In this document: in pieces, positions 48,701 through 58,178 of the stretch
Numbering within the stretch: position 1 is the stretch's first letter
Layout of the letters: each line of letters starts with the position of its first letter
DNA from: Liolophura sinensis
Lineage: Eukaryota > Mollusca > Polyplacophora > Chitonida > Chitonidae
Length of the DNA: 64,000 nt
Assembly (NCBI RefSeq): GCF_032854445.1
Contig: NC_088306.1
Location: 24,091,764 to 24,155,763, forward strand
Direction: 5' to 3'
Made by a program: the position numbers and the translations under genes
The notes under the pieces: generated by a model
Databases searched by the model: none
What the model was told of the DNA's origin: nothing
The model's input: the letters and a program-made list of their open reading frames with translations, nothing else

Positions 48701-50818
48701 CCCGTCGCTTGCTTGGGTGCAGCTTGGAGTTTGTCAACTACCTGAAAAAGGCGGTTTGTAAGGGTGTATGCGTGTACATATACAGCCTTGGGTTTGTACG
48801 TACCTGGTAGTACTTTTTCAGTCATATCACTACAATTTGTAAGTTATATGACGACGAGGAGTCATTAGAGCGAGTTCATGGCGCCAAAGTGCTGCCACCA
48901 CTGAAGTGTCATGCCGCACCAGACATGACACTCCACCCAATCACATTATACTTACGGCGGGCCAGCTAGTCGTGTTTCCTTGCTGTAACCTCTCAGAGCT
49001 GAGTGCTAAACAAGGCAGTAAGAAGTACCATTTTTAAAATCTTTGGTATGACCTATTTACTCATAGAAACTCACGGATTTTGGTTTCAAACATCCTAGCT
49101 AACTGGGGCCTCCATGTCCGAGGTGGTTAGCACGCCAGCGCGGCACAATGACCCAGGGCCTCTCACCAATGCCGTCGCTGTGAGTTCAAGTCCAGCTGAT
49201 GTTGGCATCCTCTCCGGCCGTACGTGGGAAGGTCTGTCAGCAACCTGCGGATGGTCCTGGGGTTCCCCTAGGTTCTGCCCGGTTTCCTCCCACCTTAATG
49301 CTGGTCGCTGTCGTATAAGTGAAATATTCTTGAACACCAGATAAATAAATAAAATGATCAATACGAGCAAACTGGAGAAAAATGCGTGGTTATTTTGCAG
49401 ATTCTACCCAGCTGCCCAAAGGGCTGGTTTTCCTGTGGCTCGCCTCCAGCCCATTGCCTCGAGAACGCTTTCCTGTGTGACTGTCACGAGGACTGTCCCG
49501 GGGGGTGGGATGAGACCCTCAAGGCGGGATGCACACACTCAGACGTAGAGATGTGCCAGCGTGATTCAGGTGAGAATAATTTGTTGACCCTGGGGCTTAC
49601 GTATATACATGTGTTCCAGTTATCAGTAAACGATTGTATCAAAGGAAACATTGTAAGCACGGTCACGCTAATATAAATTGTTGTTTTACGAGCGGAATCT
49701 CAATGATGGAGGAGAGTATAAAAACGAAAATTAAAATTTTGTCATCTAATTCGACTATCACATTATTATTTCCTGTTAAAGACACATGTACACAATGAGA
49801 AAGCCTTGAAAAACTGGAAAATCATCAAAATCTCAAGATCGGAGAAAATTTAAATGGCGGACTTTTGAATTTCATTTTTATTCCACATTTTGATTTTTTT
49901 AATGTCCCCTCGCCCGTAAAACACAAAGTACAGTTGATGTCGCCTAATTTCCTGTAGATCAACACCAGCTTTATAAGGGAACACAATATATAATTACAAT
50001 TATAACATTATTATTTATTTATTTATTTGATTGGTGTTTTAAGCCGTACTCAAGAATATTTCACTTATACGACAGCGCTCAGCATTATGGTGGGAGTAAA
50101 CCGGGCAGAGTCCGGTGAAAATCCACGACCACCCACAGGTTGTTGCCAGACCTTCCCAAGTATGGCCGGAGAGGAAGCTAGCATGAGCTGGACGAACTCA
50201 CAGCGACTGCATTGGTGAGAGGCTGCTGTGTCATTACGCTGCGCTAGCGCGCTAACCAACTGTGCCACGGAGGGCCCATTAACATAATTCTGCCTTACTT
50301 CAAAGCAGGCTGAGTAATTTAAAGCGCTGCCATTTTCAGCGAAGATTAACAATCTGCATGTCAAGATGTCAACAATCACGAAATAAACGTCAAAAGTTCG
50401 TTCAGCGACGACAGCAGTTCACAACTGAACGTTCATCTCAACATTTGGCGTCATACCATGTGCCCTTTCTTTTTTTGGGAGTTTCAAGAGAAAATATCAT
50501 CGTTTTGGTCGAAATAAAGGACTGTGCTTTATTTTTTGGTCCGTCGACGGTTGCCTATTTCACTTAGTATTTTCATATTTGTCTATATTTTGGGGGACAT
50601 AAAAGGACACATATAGGCTAATGAAATTTCATGGTAACCGCTTACTGACAATTGAACTTCCGATCACTGTGGTGAATACATACAAATCCAATTCGTCCAC
50701 AGGTAGCAGATCTCCCCAGGCTGATACTCTCAACGTGATTGCTGGTGTTATCGTTCTAGCGGTGTTTGAAGCAGCTGGGCTGCATATTGGGCAATACACC
50801 ATTCCAGTGGACTGCTAG
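42609..50818 (+). CDS. IgGFc-binding-protein-like secreted or membrane protein, 8 exons, 693 aa
   Basis: Exons: 42609-42714, 42915-44194, 45785-45811, 45931-46024, 46672-46731, 48039-48268, 49401-49569, 50703-50818. All junctions are GT-AG and the phases agree throughout (1,0,0,1,1,0,1); total 2082 nt. Residues 1-35 form a basic start plus a hydrophobic stretch (signal peptide). About 36-462 match the IgGFc-binding N-terminal domain, with family hallmarks GREFLVVYMEN, ADKPIAVFSGNQRP, DHLAEQLPPVSTWG and GDFVKCVA. About 482-515 hold acidic DNDCDG and DDDEDG loops like thrombospondin type-3 calcium sites. 523-599 is Ser/Thr-rich, 604-641 is an LDL-receptor A-like six-Cys module, and 664-680 is a short hydrophobic segment, perhaps a weak membrane anchor. 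FCGBP relatives are mucus or mucosal surface proteins; the function here is inferred. An AATAAA follows at 50879. The domain call is firm; exons 3 and 8 are the least certain. Confidence 0.85.
42915..44194 (+). CDS. Exon 2: IgGFc-binding N-terminal domain
   Basis: One large exon codes for nearly the whole IgGFc-binding N-terminal domain (residues 37-462). The acceptor is a T-rich tract ending in CAAAG at 42914; the chosen donor is TTG followed by GTAAGG at 44195. The open frame runs on to 44299, but the extra 34 residues are basic and unlike the family, which normally ends soon after a LxLAPxN-type motif, present here as RLAPVNL. Several N-x-S/T sites suit a secreted domain. Confidence 0.88.
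44461..44724 (-). mobile_element. SINE family A, full length (intron 2 of IgGFc-binding-like gene)
   Basis: (TTTA)n tail to the head GAGCCAATGAGGCCCC; antisense to the host gene. Confidence 0.9.
45085..45180 (+). mobile_element. SINE 3' tail, (ATTC)n type
   Basis: GATATGGCTGAAATATTGCC, GCTGTGGCGTTAAGCCATAA then (ATTC)n. From memory this is the 3' end of another common mollusc SINE. Confidence 0.55.
45265..45535. mobile_element. Foldback element (MITE-like), intact pair of arms
   Basis: The left arm TTTTGGGGAATTGACCTTGC and TTATTGACCTGGAATGTC is mirrored on the right by GACGTTCCAGATTAATAATA and AAACTAAGAAAGAATATAAA, giving arms of about 100 bp. It lies in intron 2 of the IgGFc-binding-like gene. 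Confidence 0.65.
45785..45811 (+). CDS. Exon 3: 27-nt microexon of IgGFc-binding-like gene
   Basis: A 9-codon exon (MWNIATDIQ) sits between GATCTCAG and GTGAGC. It is phase 0 at both ends, so including or skipping it keeps the frame. Its flanking splice sites are good, but there is no protein-domain support, so it may be alternative or false. Confidence 0.5.
45931..46024 (+). CDS. Exon 4: DNDCDG calcium-loop motif
   Basis: The acceptor CCATTTCAG precedes a phase-0 exon encoding PCIVSFSLSGDGFDNDCDG and RIDEEICDDGNK. The D-x-D-x-D-G-type acidic loop resembles thrombospondin type-3 repeats, which often follow IgGFc-binding domains in invertebrate proteins. The donor is GTGCAG, weaker than its neighbours, and the exon ends in phase 1. 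Confidence 0.8.
46374..46634 (+). mobile_element. SINE family A, full length (intron 4)
   Basis: GGGGCCCTCGTGGCCGAGGT head to the tail AGATAAATAAATAAACA, in the sense of the host gene, ending about 37 bp before exon 5. Confidence 0.9.
46672..46731 (+). CDS. Exon 5: second acidic loop (DDDEDGQIDEDC)
   Basis: A 60-nt exon, phase 1 at both ends, encodes DDDEDGQIDEDCASPSVYNI, a continuation of the acidic repeat in exon 4. The acceptor is TTGATTCCCAG and the donor is consensus GTAAGT. Only about 37 bp separate it from the A-rich tail of a SINE in the preceding intron. Confidence 0.82.
   Translation: MTTKTGKSTKIVRVHLFIT
47571..47935. repeat. Intronic direct duplication, ~135 bp copies
   Basis: 47571-47707 and 47800-47935 share AATTCCTTATTTTACAGA, TTTATGTCAAGG and CCTTGTTTCAGATT in order, about 228 bp apart. 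Confidence 0.8.
48039..48268 (+). CDS. Exon 6: Ser/Thr-rich mucin-like linker
   Basis: The acceptor TTTTCAAG is followed in phase 1 by 76 codons rich in Thr, Ser and Glu, with several N-x-T/S sites (NTT, NGS, NVT, NHT). This looks like a heavily glycosylated stalk. The donor chosen is CCG followed by GTAAAG at 48269 (phase 0), which joins exon 7 in frame; without splicing the frame ends at 48301. Confidence 0.65.
48391..48642 (+). mobile_element. SINE family A, full length (intron 6)
   Basis: GGTGGTCTCCGTGGCTGAGG head to the GAATAAATAAATA tail. Confidence 0.88.
48800..49050 (-). mobile_element. SINE family B, partial (intron 6)
   Basis: TATATGACGACGAGGAGTCA to TTAAAATCTTTGGTATGACC, the reverse of family B. 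Confidence 0.65.
49105..49352 (+). mobile_element. SINE family A, full length (intron 6)
   Basis: GGGGCCTCCATGTCCGAGGT head to AGATAAATAAATAAAA, ending about 50 bp before exon 7. Confidence 0.88.
49401..49569 (+). CDS. Exon 7: LDL-receptor class A-like module
   Basis: The acceptor TATTTTGCAG leads in phase 0 into CPKGWFSCGS, AHCLENAFLCD and CHEDCPGGWDET. The Cys spacing and acidic end resemble an LDLa repeat, a calcium-dependent ligand-binding module. The canonical DxSDE signature is degenerate (GGWDE). The donor is CAG followed by GTGAGA, leaving phase 1. Confidence 0.75.
50011..50276 (-). mobile_element. SINE family A, full length (intron 7)
   Basis: (ATTT)n to GTGCCACGGAGGGCCC; antisense to the host gene. 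Confidence 0.9.
50703..50818 (+). CDS. Exon 8: hydrophobic C-terminus and stop
   Basis: The acceptor GTCCACAG (phase 1) opens a 37-residue end containing the hydrophobic run VIAGVIVLAVFEAAG and a TAG stop at 50816. The single Glu inside the run makes it a weak membrane helix, so the protein may be tail-anchored or secreted. AATAAA lies 61 nt after the stop. Confidence 0.6.
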
Positions 50819-50878
50819 ATAGCAGACTGAATATCCTGAAGTATCCTGAAGGAAACTTGTTACATGTTTTCGAAACAA

Positions 50879-50884
50879 AATAAA
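50879..50884 (+). promoter_or_regulatory. Poly(A) signal AATAAA of the IgGFc-binding-like gene
   Basis: A canonical AATAAA lies 61 nt after the predicted stop codon, consistent with a short 3' UTR. Confidence 0.5.
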
Positions 50885-51464
50885 AATTTAATTACAGTAA
50901 AAAAGAAAACGTGAATTGCCCTCCTTATCTTGACGGACAAATATTGGGTACTTTCACCAACACGCAAGAGACGTGAACGCTTTATATAATAGGGAATTTC
51001 CAGTTCGAACTCTTCTACCGTACAAGTTAAAACAAGTCCTAATGTATGTGTGATCTGTCAAAAATGTTTGGCAGCTATTGCAGGGTCACATTTACAATAA
51101 CATGCTCGTCTGAAAAATTTTTCCAAGAACGTAATTTACAGTAGGCAACGATGGAGAGAATTGATGAGTTGAACGTTTGTGGATATGAGAAGTTTCTGCA
51201 GGCAAGATTATCGATGTGCCTCTAGGGAAAACAGCGAGACAAGCGATGGATAATTTAATGTTTACAAAGGTTGCCTAACATTTTTCACAAGTTATATGAC
51301 TGTCTTTACTGTCAATGATGAAAGATTTCGAAGTCGAAACTCCCCTATTACCCGTTGGCATTCGTGAGACACAATCTTTTGGATTCACGACCAATGCACT
51401 ACAAACAATTCCTTGTACAAGCTAGGGCCGGGATTGAACCCGCACCTCGTGTGTCCTGAAGATT

Positions 51465-51600
51465 TAGTTTGATGTTGATTATTAGACTGATGTTTTACTC
51501 ATGAATAAGGCTCACGAATATTTCACTGATTCGACGACGGTCAGCATTATGGTGGGAGGAAACCGGGCAGAGCAAAGGGAACATCCATGCACGATCATCC
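51465..51600 (-). mobile_element. SINE family A fragment, cluster member 1
   Basis: GACTGATGTTTTACTCATGA to ACGATCATCCGCAG; head missing. Confidence 0.7.
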
Positions 51601-51669
51601 GCAGATTTCCCTAAGTAATTCAAGTATCAGCACCTGAAGTATCAACACTTGGATGTTGTTTTTACACCA

Positions 51670-51796
51670 TATATATATTTATTATTTGTTTGGTGTTTTA
51701 TGCCGTACTCAAGAATATTTCATTTATACGACTCCGATCAGCGTTGGACAGAAATTGGACAGAACCCTAGGAAACCCCACGGCCATTCGCAGGTTA
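51670..51796 (-). mobile_element. SINE family A fragment, cluster member 2
   Basis: TTTGGTGTTTTATGCCGTAC to GGCCATTCGCAGGTT, ending directly at the tail of the next copy. Confidence 0.75.
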
Positions 51797-51802
51797 CCAT
51801 AT

Positions 51803-52044
51803 ATTCATTTATATATTTGAGTGGTTTTTTACGCCGCACTCAAGAATATTTCATTTCACTGGAAGGGACCGGGTAGAGCCCGGAAAACTCACGACCATCC
51901 GCAGGTTTCTGCAGACCTTCCCACTTACGGCCAGGCACGAAGCTAGCATGAGCTGAACTTGAGCTCATAGCAACCACATTGGTGGGAGGCTCCTGGGTCA
52001 CTGCGCCGTACTGGCGTGCTACCCCCTCGATTACGGATGGCCCC
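51803..52044 (-). mobile_element. SINE family A, cluster member 3
   Basis: GAGTGGTTTTTTACGCCGCA to the head remnant TACGGATGGCCCC, with a deletion in the body. Confidence 0.8.
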
Positions 52045-52049
52045 ACCAT

Positions 52050-53620
52050 ATGTATAAAAATCTTTCATTTATAACTTACAATATACGGCGGTGTTCCGGT
52101 TTATGCTTGGGGAAACTTCATATATTCGCTGAAAATGACCAGACGTTGTGGACCGGATTCACGAAGGTCTGTTAACTTCACAAATGCATACTTATAACTC
52201 TACACGTACTTACGTGCCCACAGCTCTAAAAGTGCTTTCTGAATCAGTTCTTTCAGGCGCACTTCCAATCAACGTCATAAACCATGTGCTGGTAACTTAC
52301 CTCGTAATGCGACATGCATTTATGACATCGTTTACAAAAAAACGTCATAAGGAGTTCTGCGAAAGTGGCTCGACAAATACATACTATAACAACATTTAAG
52401 GCAATGATTTGACTGACCACTAAACGTCAGCAAAAGGCTTTTATTCACCTGACTGCAAAGCAGACAAAACAACATTCTTCAAAATCATCTTCTTGTGTTA
52501 CATGTACATTCAATACTGGAAAACTAAAAGCCGAGAAATTTACTGGCTGTAACAACAAAGACCATACCTGAGGGACAATGTTGGCCAAGCTAAGACAAGG
52601 TAAATAAATATATAATCACCGGTTGTCTTCTCTTGGGATCAGTTTTAGTAAGGCGGTGAGTTAAAATTGACTGGAAGCAACTAGTATGAAAGAGAAGCCA
52701 ATTTCCCGCAAAACAGAGTCTGTGGTATTTCCTTGACTGCGAAATCCCAAAGAACTAAAGACCTCCACCATATTGACACACTTCCCACATCCATGCTTGA
52801 CTGATATTTCTTAACGAAAACTTAAAACAAAGCCTATAACTACGAATAATATCTCATACCCCGTACACGTGTATATGTATATATGACAACGTAAGTGACA
52901 ATGGCTCATTATTGTACTTTATGTATATATAGATATATAACATTAGCACTCTCCAAGTCCTACATAATTTTCTTGCGCGTGCGTACAAGTTGTGCCCATT
53001 TAATTTTCCATTACACATGGTAGTACTTCTTTTTGCCTGAGAAGTGTGACACGTTTTGTTTTTAAATGGCTGAATTTTAAAAATATTTCACTAGAGCGGT
53101 GGTCCGGTGAATGGACAAACGAAAACTCTTGGCGAGTCTAGCTTAGCTCAATGTACTTATACACTGTAACAACATAGTACACACTGCAGCGGAACCCGCA
53201 TTGTCTCTAACCAAGTAATAGCCCTTATTTAAGAAGAGGGATGGAAACAGACCTAAACGGCCACAGACATTTTTATTACGTCCTTCGTAACTATAACTCT
53301 TTTATTCTGGGATTCTTACGGGGCCATGGGATGTGCTATGATAGAGACACCGGAAATACTATATCGCGTCACCCGTACCGCACGTACATATAGTTAAAAG
53401 GCAACACAGCGTTCGGTTGACGTAACCTGCGTCCTCATTTTACAGAAATAAGCAGTACTTGATAATTCAAAACTAAAACTAGATCACATGGAGGCGTTTT
53501 GATTAGGTCAATGTGCGCGATTTTGCTTACCTTTAACTACGGTACGTCGATTGTGCAACGTCATAAAAATAACAAGTAATGCTTTTAAAACATCTAGTGG
53601 GATATTTTACCGATGTATAT

Positions 53621-53673
<53 letters not shown>

Positions 53674-55030
53674 GGGGTACTGTTGTCTTTTCCTTCAAAA
53701 CCATTAAGGTCATTGATGGTTTATCGCAATGCATTGTTGGCAAAAGCCGGGTTCATACTGCGTCGCTACCGCATCTGATATCACCTGTCGGAGAAAGATT
53801 CTACAACTTAACACCTTCCTGACAATTGCACGCTAATATCACCAATGGCGGAACACATCAGATAACATGTGGAAGGTCAACACCGAACACCCTCCAGATT
53901 TAGTTATTCTTCCCAGAATGCATTGGTGCAAATCAGAAGTGACACAATTTTAGGTTAGGGCTGTTGGTTGCGGTTTAGTTGTCTTCGGGAACATCTCATC
54001 GGGCGGCCAGGCCCAATACAAATTGACTCACTCTTCAAATAATCGGCACACTCATAAACGTATAATATCGACTCTTGTTATAGTTCCAGTCTTATAATAT
54101 GGCTCATAGTTACAATGTCTTAAGTTCCTTATCCATACTTAATTATTAGACAACAAATATTTGTGTGCTGTAGCGGTAATGCTTAAGAATATTAGTAAAA
54201 CATAACCTTCGCAAATATTTAAAAACTAAGAGAGACAACTCATTATTTAAGTAATATTGCCATTTTCAACAGTCAATATTACCCATTTCTACTTTCACAT
54301 CTTTGGTCATAAGATTATCACTTTCCGGTAGTGAACAACATCGTAAGCACACAATATCACAACATTCTAAACTATTTACACTGGTTTTCCTCCACAATAC
54401 AGGCCCTGTATGAGTGATACTAGAGTGTATTCTGTTATTGCCGCAAACAAAGTTTGTTAGACACATATTCTATTAATTCATGAACGATTAAATTAACTAT
54501 TAAATTTGAAGACTGTATTGTCTTACTAGTACAATACATGTAATGTTTCTTAAACTGACACAATTTTATGATACATACATAATAACAGAATATATTCTAC
54601 CATTACTCAGAAAACAGACTTTCTGATAAAGTTAAAATGTTCATTTTAAGTCTTTATACACTCTTTTTAAAGGCTGTGTCAACGACTGACACTGCAATTG
54701 TTCAAGTTATACTGATTGCATACCGTGCTGCCAGCCATACCTCACCTCATCTTAAGAAAACGTTAGGATGCTCAAAGCTATATTTGAGCAGCACTACGGG
54801 CATGGCTCCTCACACCCCATGGTTATGATAATCACGACAGTACGTATATACACGTGGCTACACTCGGGAGTTGCCAATATGATACATATGCACCTAAACA
54901 CGTAGATCCATTGCGTGGTGTTTGCTACATTCCGTATAACAACCCAGCATGTTTGCAGTGCACTACTTTGTCAAAGTTTAGCTGGACCATCAAGCAGGCA
55001 TCGAGCAACCAGTAAAAGACACACTCCTTG
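52050..55030. other. Non-coding stretch, 3' side of STAT
   Basis: Apart from a (TA)n microsatellite at 53627-53671 nothing was recognised. The left end of the STAT 3' UTR should lie in the right part. Confidence 0.45.
53627..53671. repeat. (TA)n microsatellite
   Basis: Uninterrupted TA dinucleotides. The open frames reading repeated Ile-Tyr here are products of it. Confidence 0.95.
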
Positions 55031-55039
55031 ACTAGGGGC

Positions 55040-55667
55040 CTACACCTTGGTTAAATTCTGTCTTGGGTCAAATGATGGAGTAAGCTGTGACCACTCCAAC
55101 AATTCGCTGTCCTCCACAATGGGAGGAGTACACAGAGGTGGATCGTTCTGTAATGCAGGCTGTAAAGAACCGGGGATCTGGTAGATGTTATTCTCGTCCA
55201 AATCCATGATCGTGCTGGTTTGTGGGAATTCGTCGGCGTTCTGATCCAGCGCAAAAGCGGTGACAGGCAAATCGGAAAAATGCACGTCTGAAAAGGCCCC
55301 GTCAGATTCTGTTAAAACATTTCCGTTTAAGCTGTTAGTTGAATATGGCAACTCCATGATATTAGACGCTCCCTGGAGAGGCTCCTTCAGTAAGAGACCT
55401 GTAAGAATTGGATTTGGCGAGCTGGCATGTTGATGCTGCTGAAGTTGTTGTTGTTGCGACACAGGAGGGCTGTTGACTTCCGGCGAAAACGGCGTATGCA
55501 TCTGATCAACTGACGAAGGACTCACAACTGTCGCCTCTGACAGGGGAGTCATGGCAGAGGCGTCTGTGTAGCAACTCCACTGCCCGCTCCATTCATTTTC
55601 TTCTTCCATCCCAATTTCATCCTCCTCATCGCAGTCCTCGTCCACATCGTCAGAAATTGACAGATTA
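55040..55667 (-). CDS. STAT: STAT last coding exon: acidic/Gln-rich activation domain
   Basis: The acceptor CTTTTTCTGCAG precedes NLSISDDVDEDCDEEDEIG, then a Ser/Pro/Gln-rich stretch (QQQQLQQHQH) and a C-terminus with acidic and hydrophobic clusters (EDSELLEWSQL). This is compositionally a transactivation domain, which differs widely among STATs. About 208 residues, stop at 55040. No close AATAAA was found downstream on the - strand. Confidence 0.82.
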
Positions 55668-56921
55668 CTGCAGAAAAAGCGACAGTATTGTGAATAACAG
55701 GGAATTTACTTCTTCAATTATTGCCATTCTAAAAAAAAATCCTCCACGATTGTATGAGTGCAGGAAACCGGAATGTCTGGGGCGAACAATAAACCACTGG
55801 CACGTAACTGGTGGCATTTCCCAGGTGCGCCATGCTCGCCAGTGAGTCAAATTTCCACATTCTATCTTATAGCATGAGTATCCTATCTTTCAACATGGCC
55901 TAGTCACTTACAGATTAGAAAGGACATGAGCATTAGAAGACGCTTTCAAATTAGCGTTGCTTACTCTGTAGGTATGTCTAATGCTTTGGTGAAAAGTAAA
56001 CCAGCGGACGTTCTACTACCTGGTATCCATAACGCTCAGTGACATACGAGATTCACATTTTCCCACACATCAAACTCAAATGAAAAAAAAGCAAATGCAG
56101 AAAACTGATGTTCCAGGCTATACATACATGTATATGCAAAACATATATACATGAATCCAGATGGTTTTTGCACGTTATCTGTGGCCACAAAAATGAACGT
56201 GCATACAGAAAAATTTTATAAAAATATTACAATATTTGGACCACTTCTTATCACAGAAAACGACCAACGACAATCATGGTATTCATTATTTATGCAAAAC
56301 ATATGCACAGATGCAGTTTATCAACATCGGACCACAGAGAGATGGTTTCGTTCAAGCTCAAGTCATAAAACCTGACCATAGCTATATACGTAAAATATTC
56401 TAGAGTGCTGGATTACATTTCAATCAAATAAGTATAAGCTCTATATAACAACTATATATACTCACTCCAGTTTGAAATGAATGGTGCGCCCAACGTATGT
56501 GTTATAACCGTCGTTTTTGTCGTCGTGTCGAAGTTCTGTGAAAGAATACATTCCCTAGATGTAGTAAAGGCAATTTCCTGTTTGTAGAATTTAGCACCAT
56601 GGCTGGTTTTTTTTTTTTTTTTTTTGATTGGTGTTACGTCCTACTCAAGAATATTTCACTTACAGGACAGAGGCCAGTCTTACTGTGTATCATGGATGTA
56701 TCAATGTATTTTTCGCCCTATATTGACTTTTTGGTAGATTATTTGTTTTGATTACTTGGCGTGTTACCAAACAAAGCTGTCCTTCATATCGGCCTAAAAC
56801 TTCTGAAAAAAATAGAATGTTTTCATGTGCAATAGTCTGGTTAAAGGAAAGGGTCAATCAAACTGATAACCTGGCCTCAAGAAAACCTTAAAAATACATA
56901 ATTATGTGTTTTTTGTTCTGG

Positions 56922-56979
<58 letters not shown>

Positions 56980-58131
56980 TATAATAATAATAATAATATC
57001 TTTATTTATCAAAGGTAGCTCAGTCAATTCCCATGGCCTTCACATAGAAAACAAATATATAGGAAACATGTACTTCAGAGTCTAATCAAAAAATACATCA
57101 ATATATACAAAACAAGACAAAGCACCATGCAGTTTGAAAAGAGAAGCTATATACATTTATATGCAGAAAAAAAGCAACAATACAACCAATAGTGCCGTCC
57201 ATGCAATTATCCCAACCAGCAGATGTAAGGTAGTGAGAGACAACCCATTACCGACCCCCTTCTGCCCCCTCTGCTGGCTGGAACCCCCTATGTACATGTA
57301 CAGAGGCCAAACCAAGTGAGTGGAAGTTGGCCCCTTTCCCATCCCCTGTTTGGTTTGAACAATGCACATGTGTGCAAGCATGTTACAGGGACATAGCCTC
57401 AAAAGAAGATTTTCTTTAATAATAATAACAATACATCTAAGTATAACTGATATAATGAAAGCATACATACATACATGTGTGTACATTTCATTCATTACCT
57501 GACAACAACTGTGATTTTAAGTACGGTAACTGAAAGCTTGACACAGAGGGTTCTTCTTTTACGTGGATATGGAGGCAGTTCCATAGTGTAATGTCTATAT
57601 GTGTAAACCTTTCTGTCATGTAACTTCTCCTCACTTTAGGGAGATAAACATTATGCTGTGTTGATCTGAGAACAATATTGTGCAGCTGTTTGTTTGGAGG
57701 GTTAAGCTGCTTAGTATAGTTTGGACAGAGATTATGTTAATCCTTTACAGACCATACAAAGAATTTTGCAGTTCACCCTTTTATTAAAATGCGTCCATTT
57801 TAGTCTTGAAAGTAAAGTTCTTCCAGATGTGTTTATGCTTTCTTGTAGAACAAAACAAGCCACTTTTTTCTGGAACTTGACTATCCTTTCTCTATTTTTA
57901 ATTGAACAGTTTCCCCATACTGAACAGTAACAATCGAAGTGAGGGAGATCATAAGACTTATAGAAAATATCCTCACAGTGACGTGTCAGAAGATCTCTTT
58001 TCCCTTGTAGAATCCCTAACAATTTACAAACATTTTTACTCACATTTTTGATTTGTGCTTTCCAGGAAATATGTTCATCAATATACATATCAAGCAGTTT
58101 AGCATTACTGGCTCGATCAAGTTTACTTCCA

Positions 58132-58178
<47 letters not shown>

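Noticed and set aside
53551-53822. Repeated Ile-Tyr open frames
   Set aside because: They are translations of a (TA)n microsatellite.
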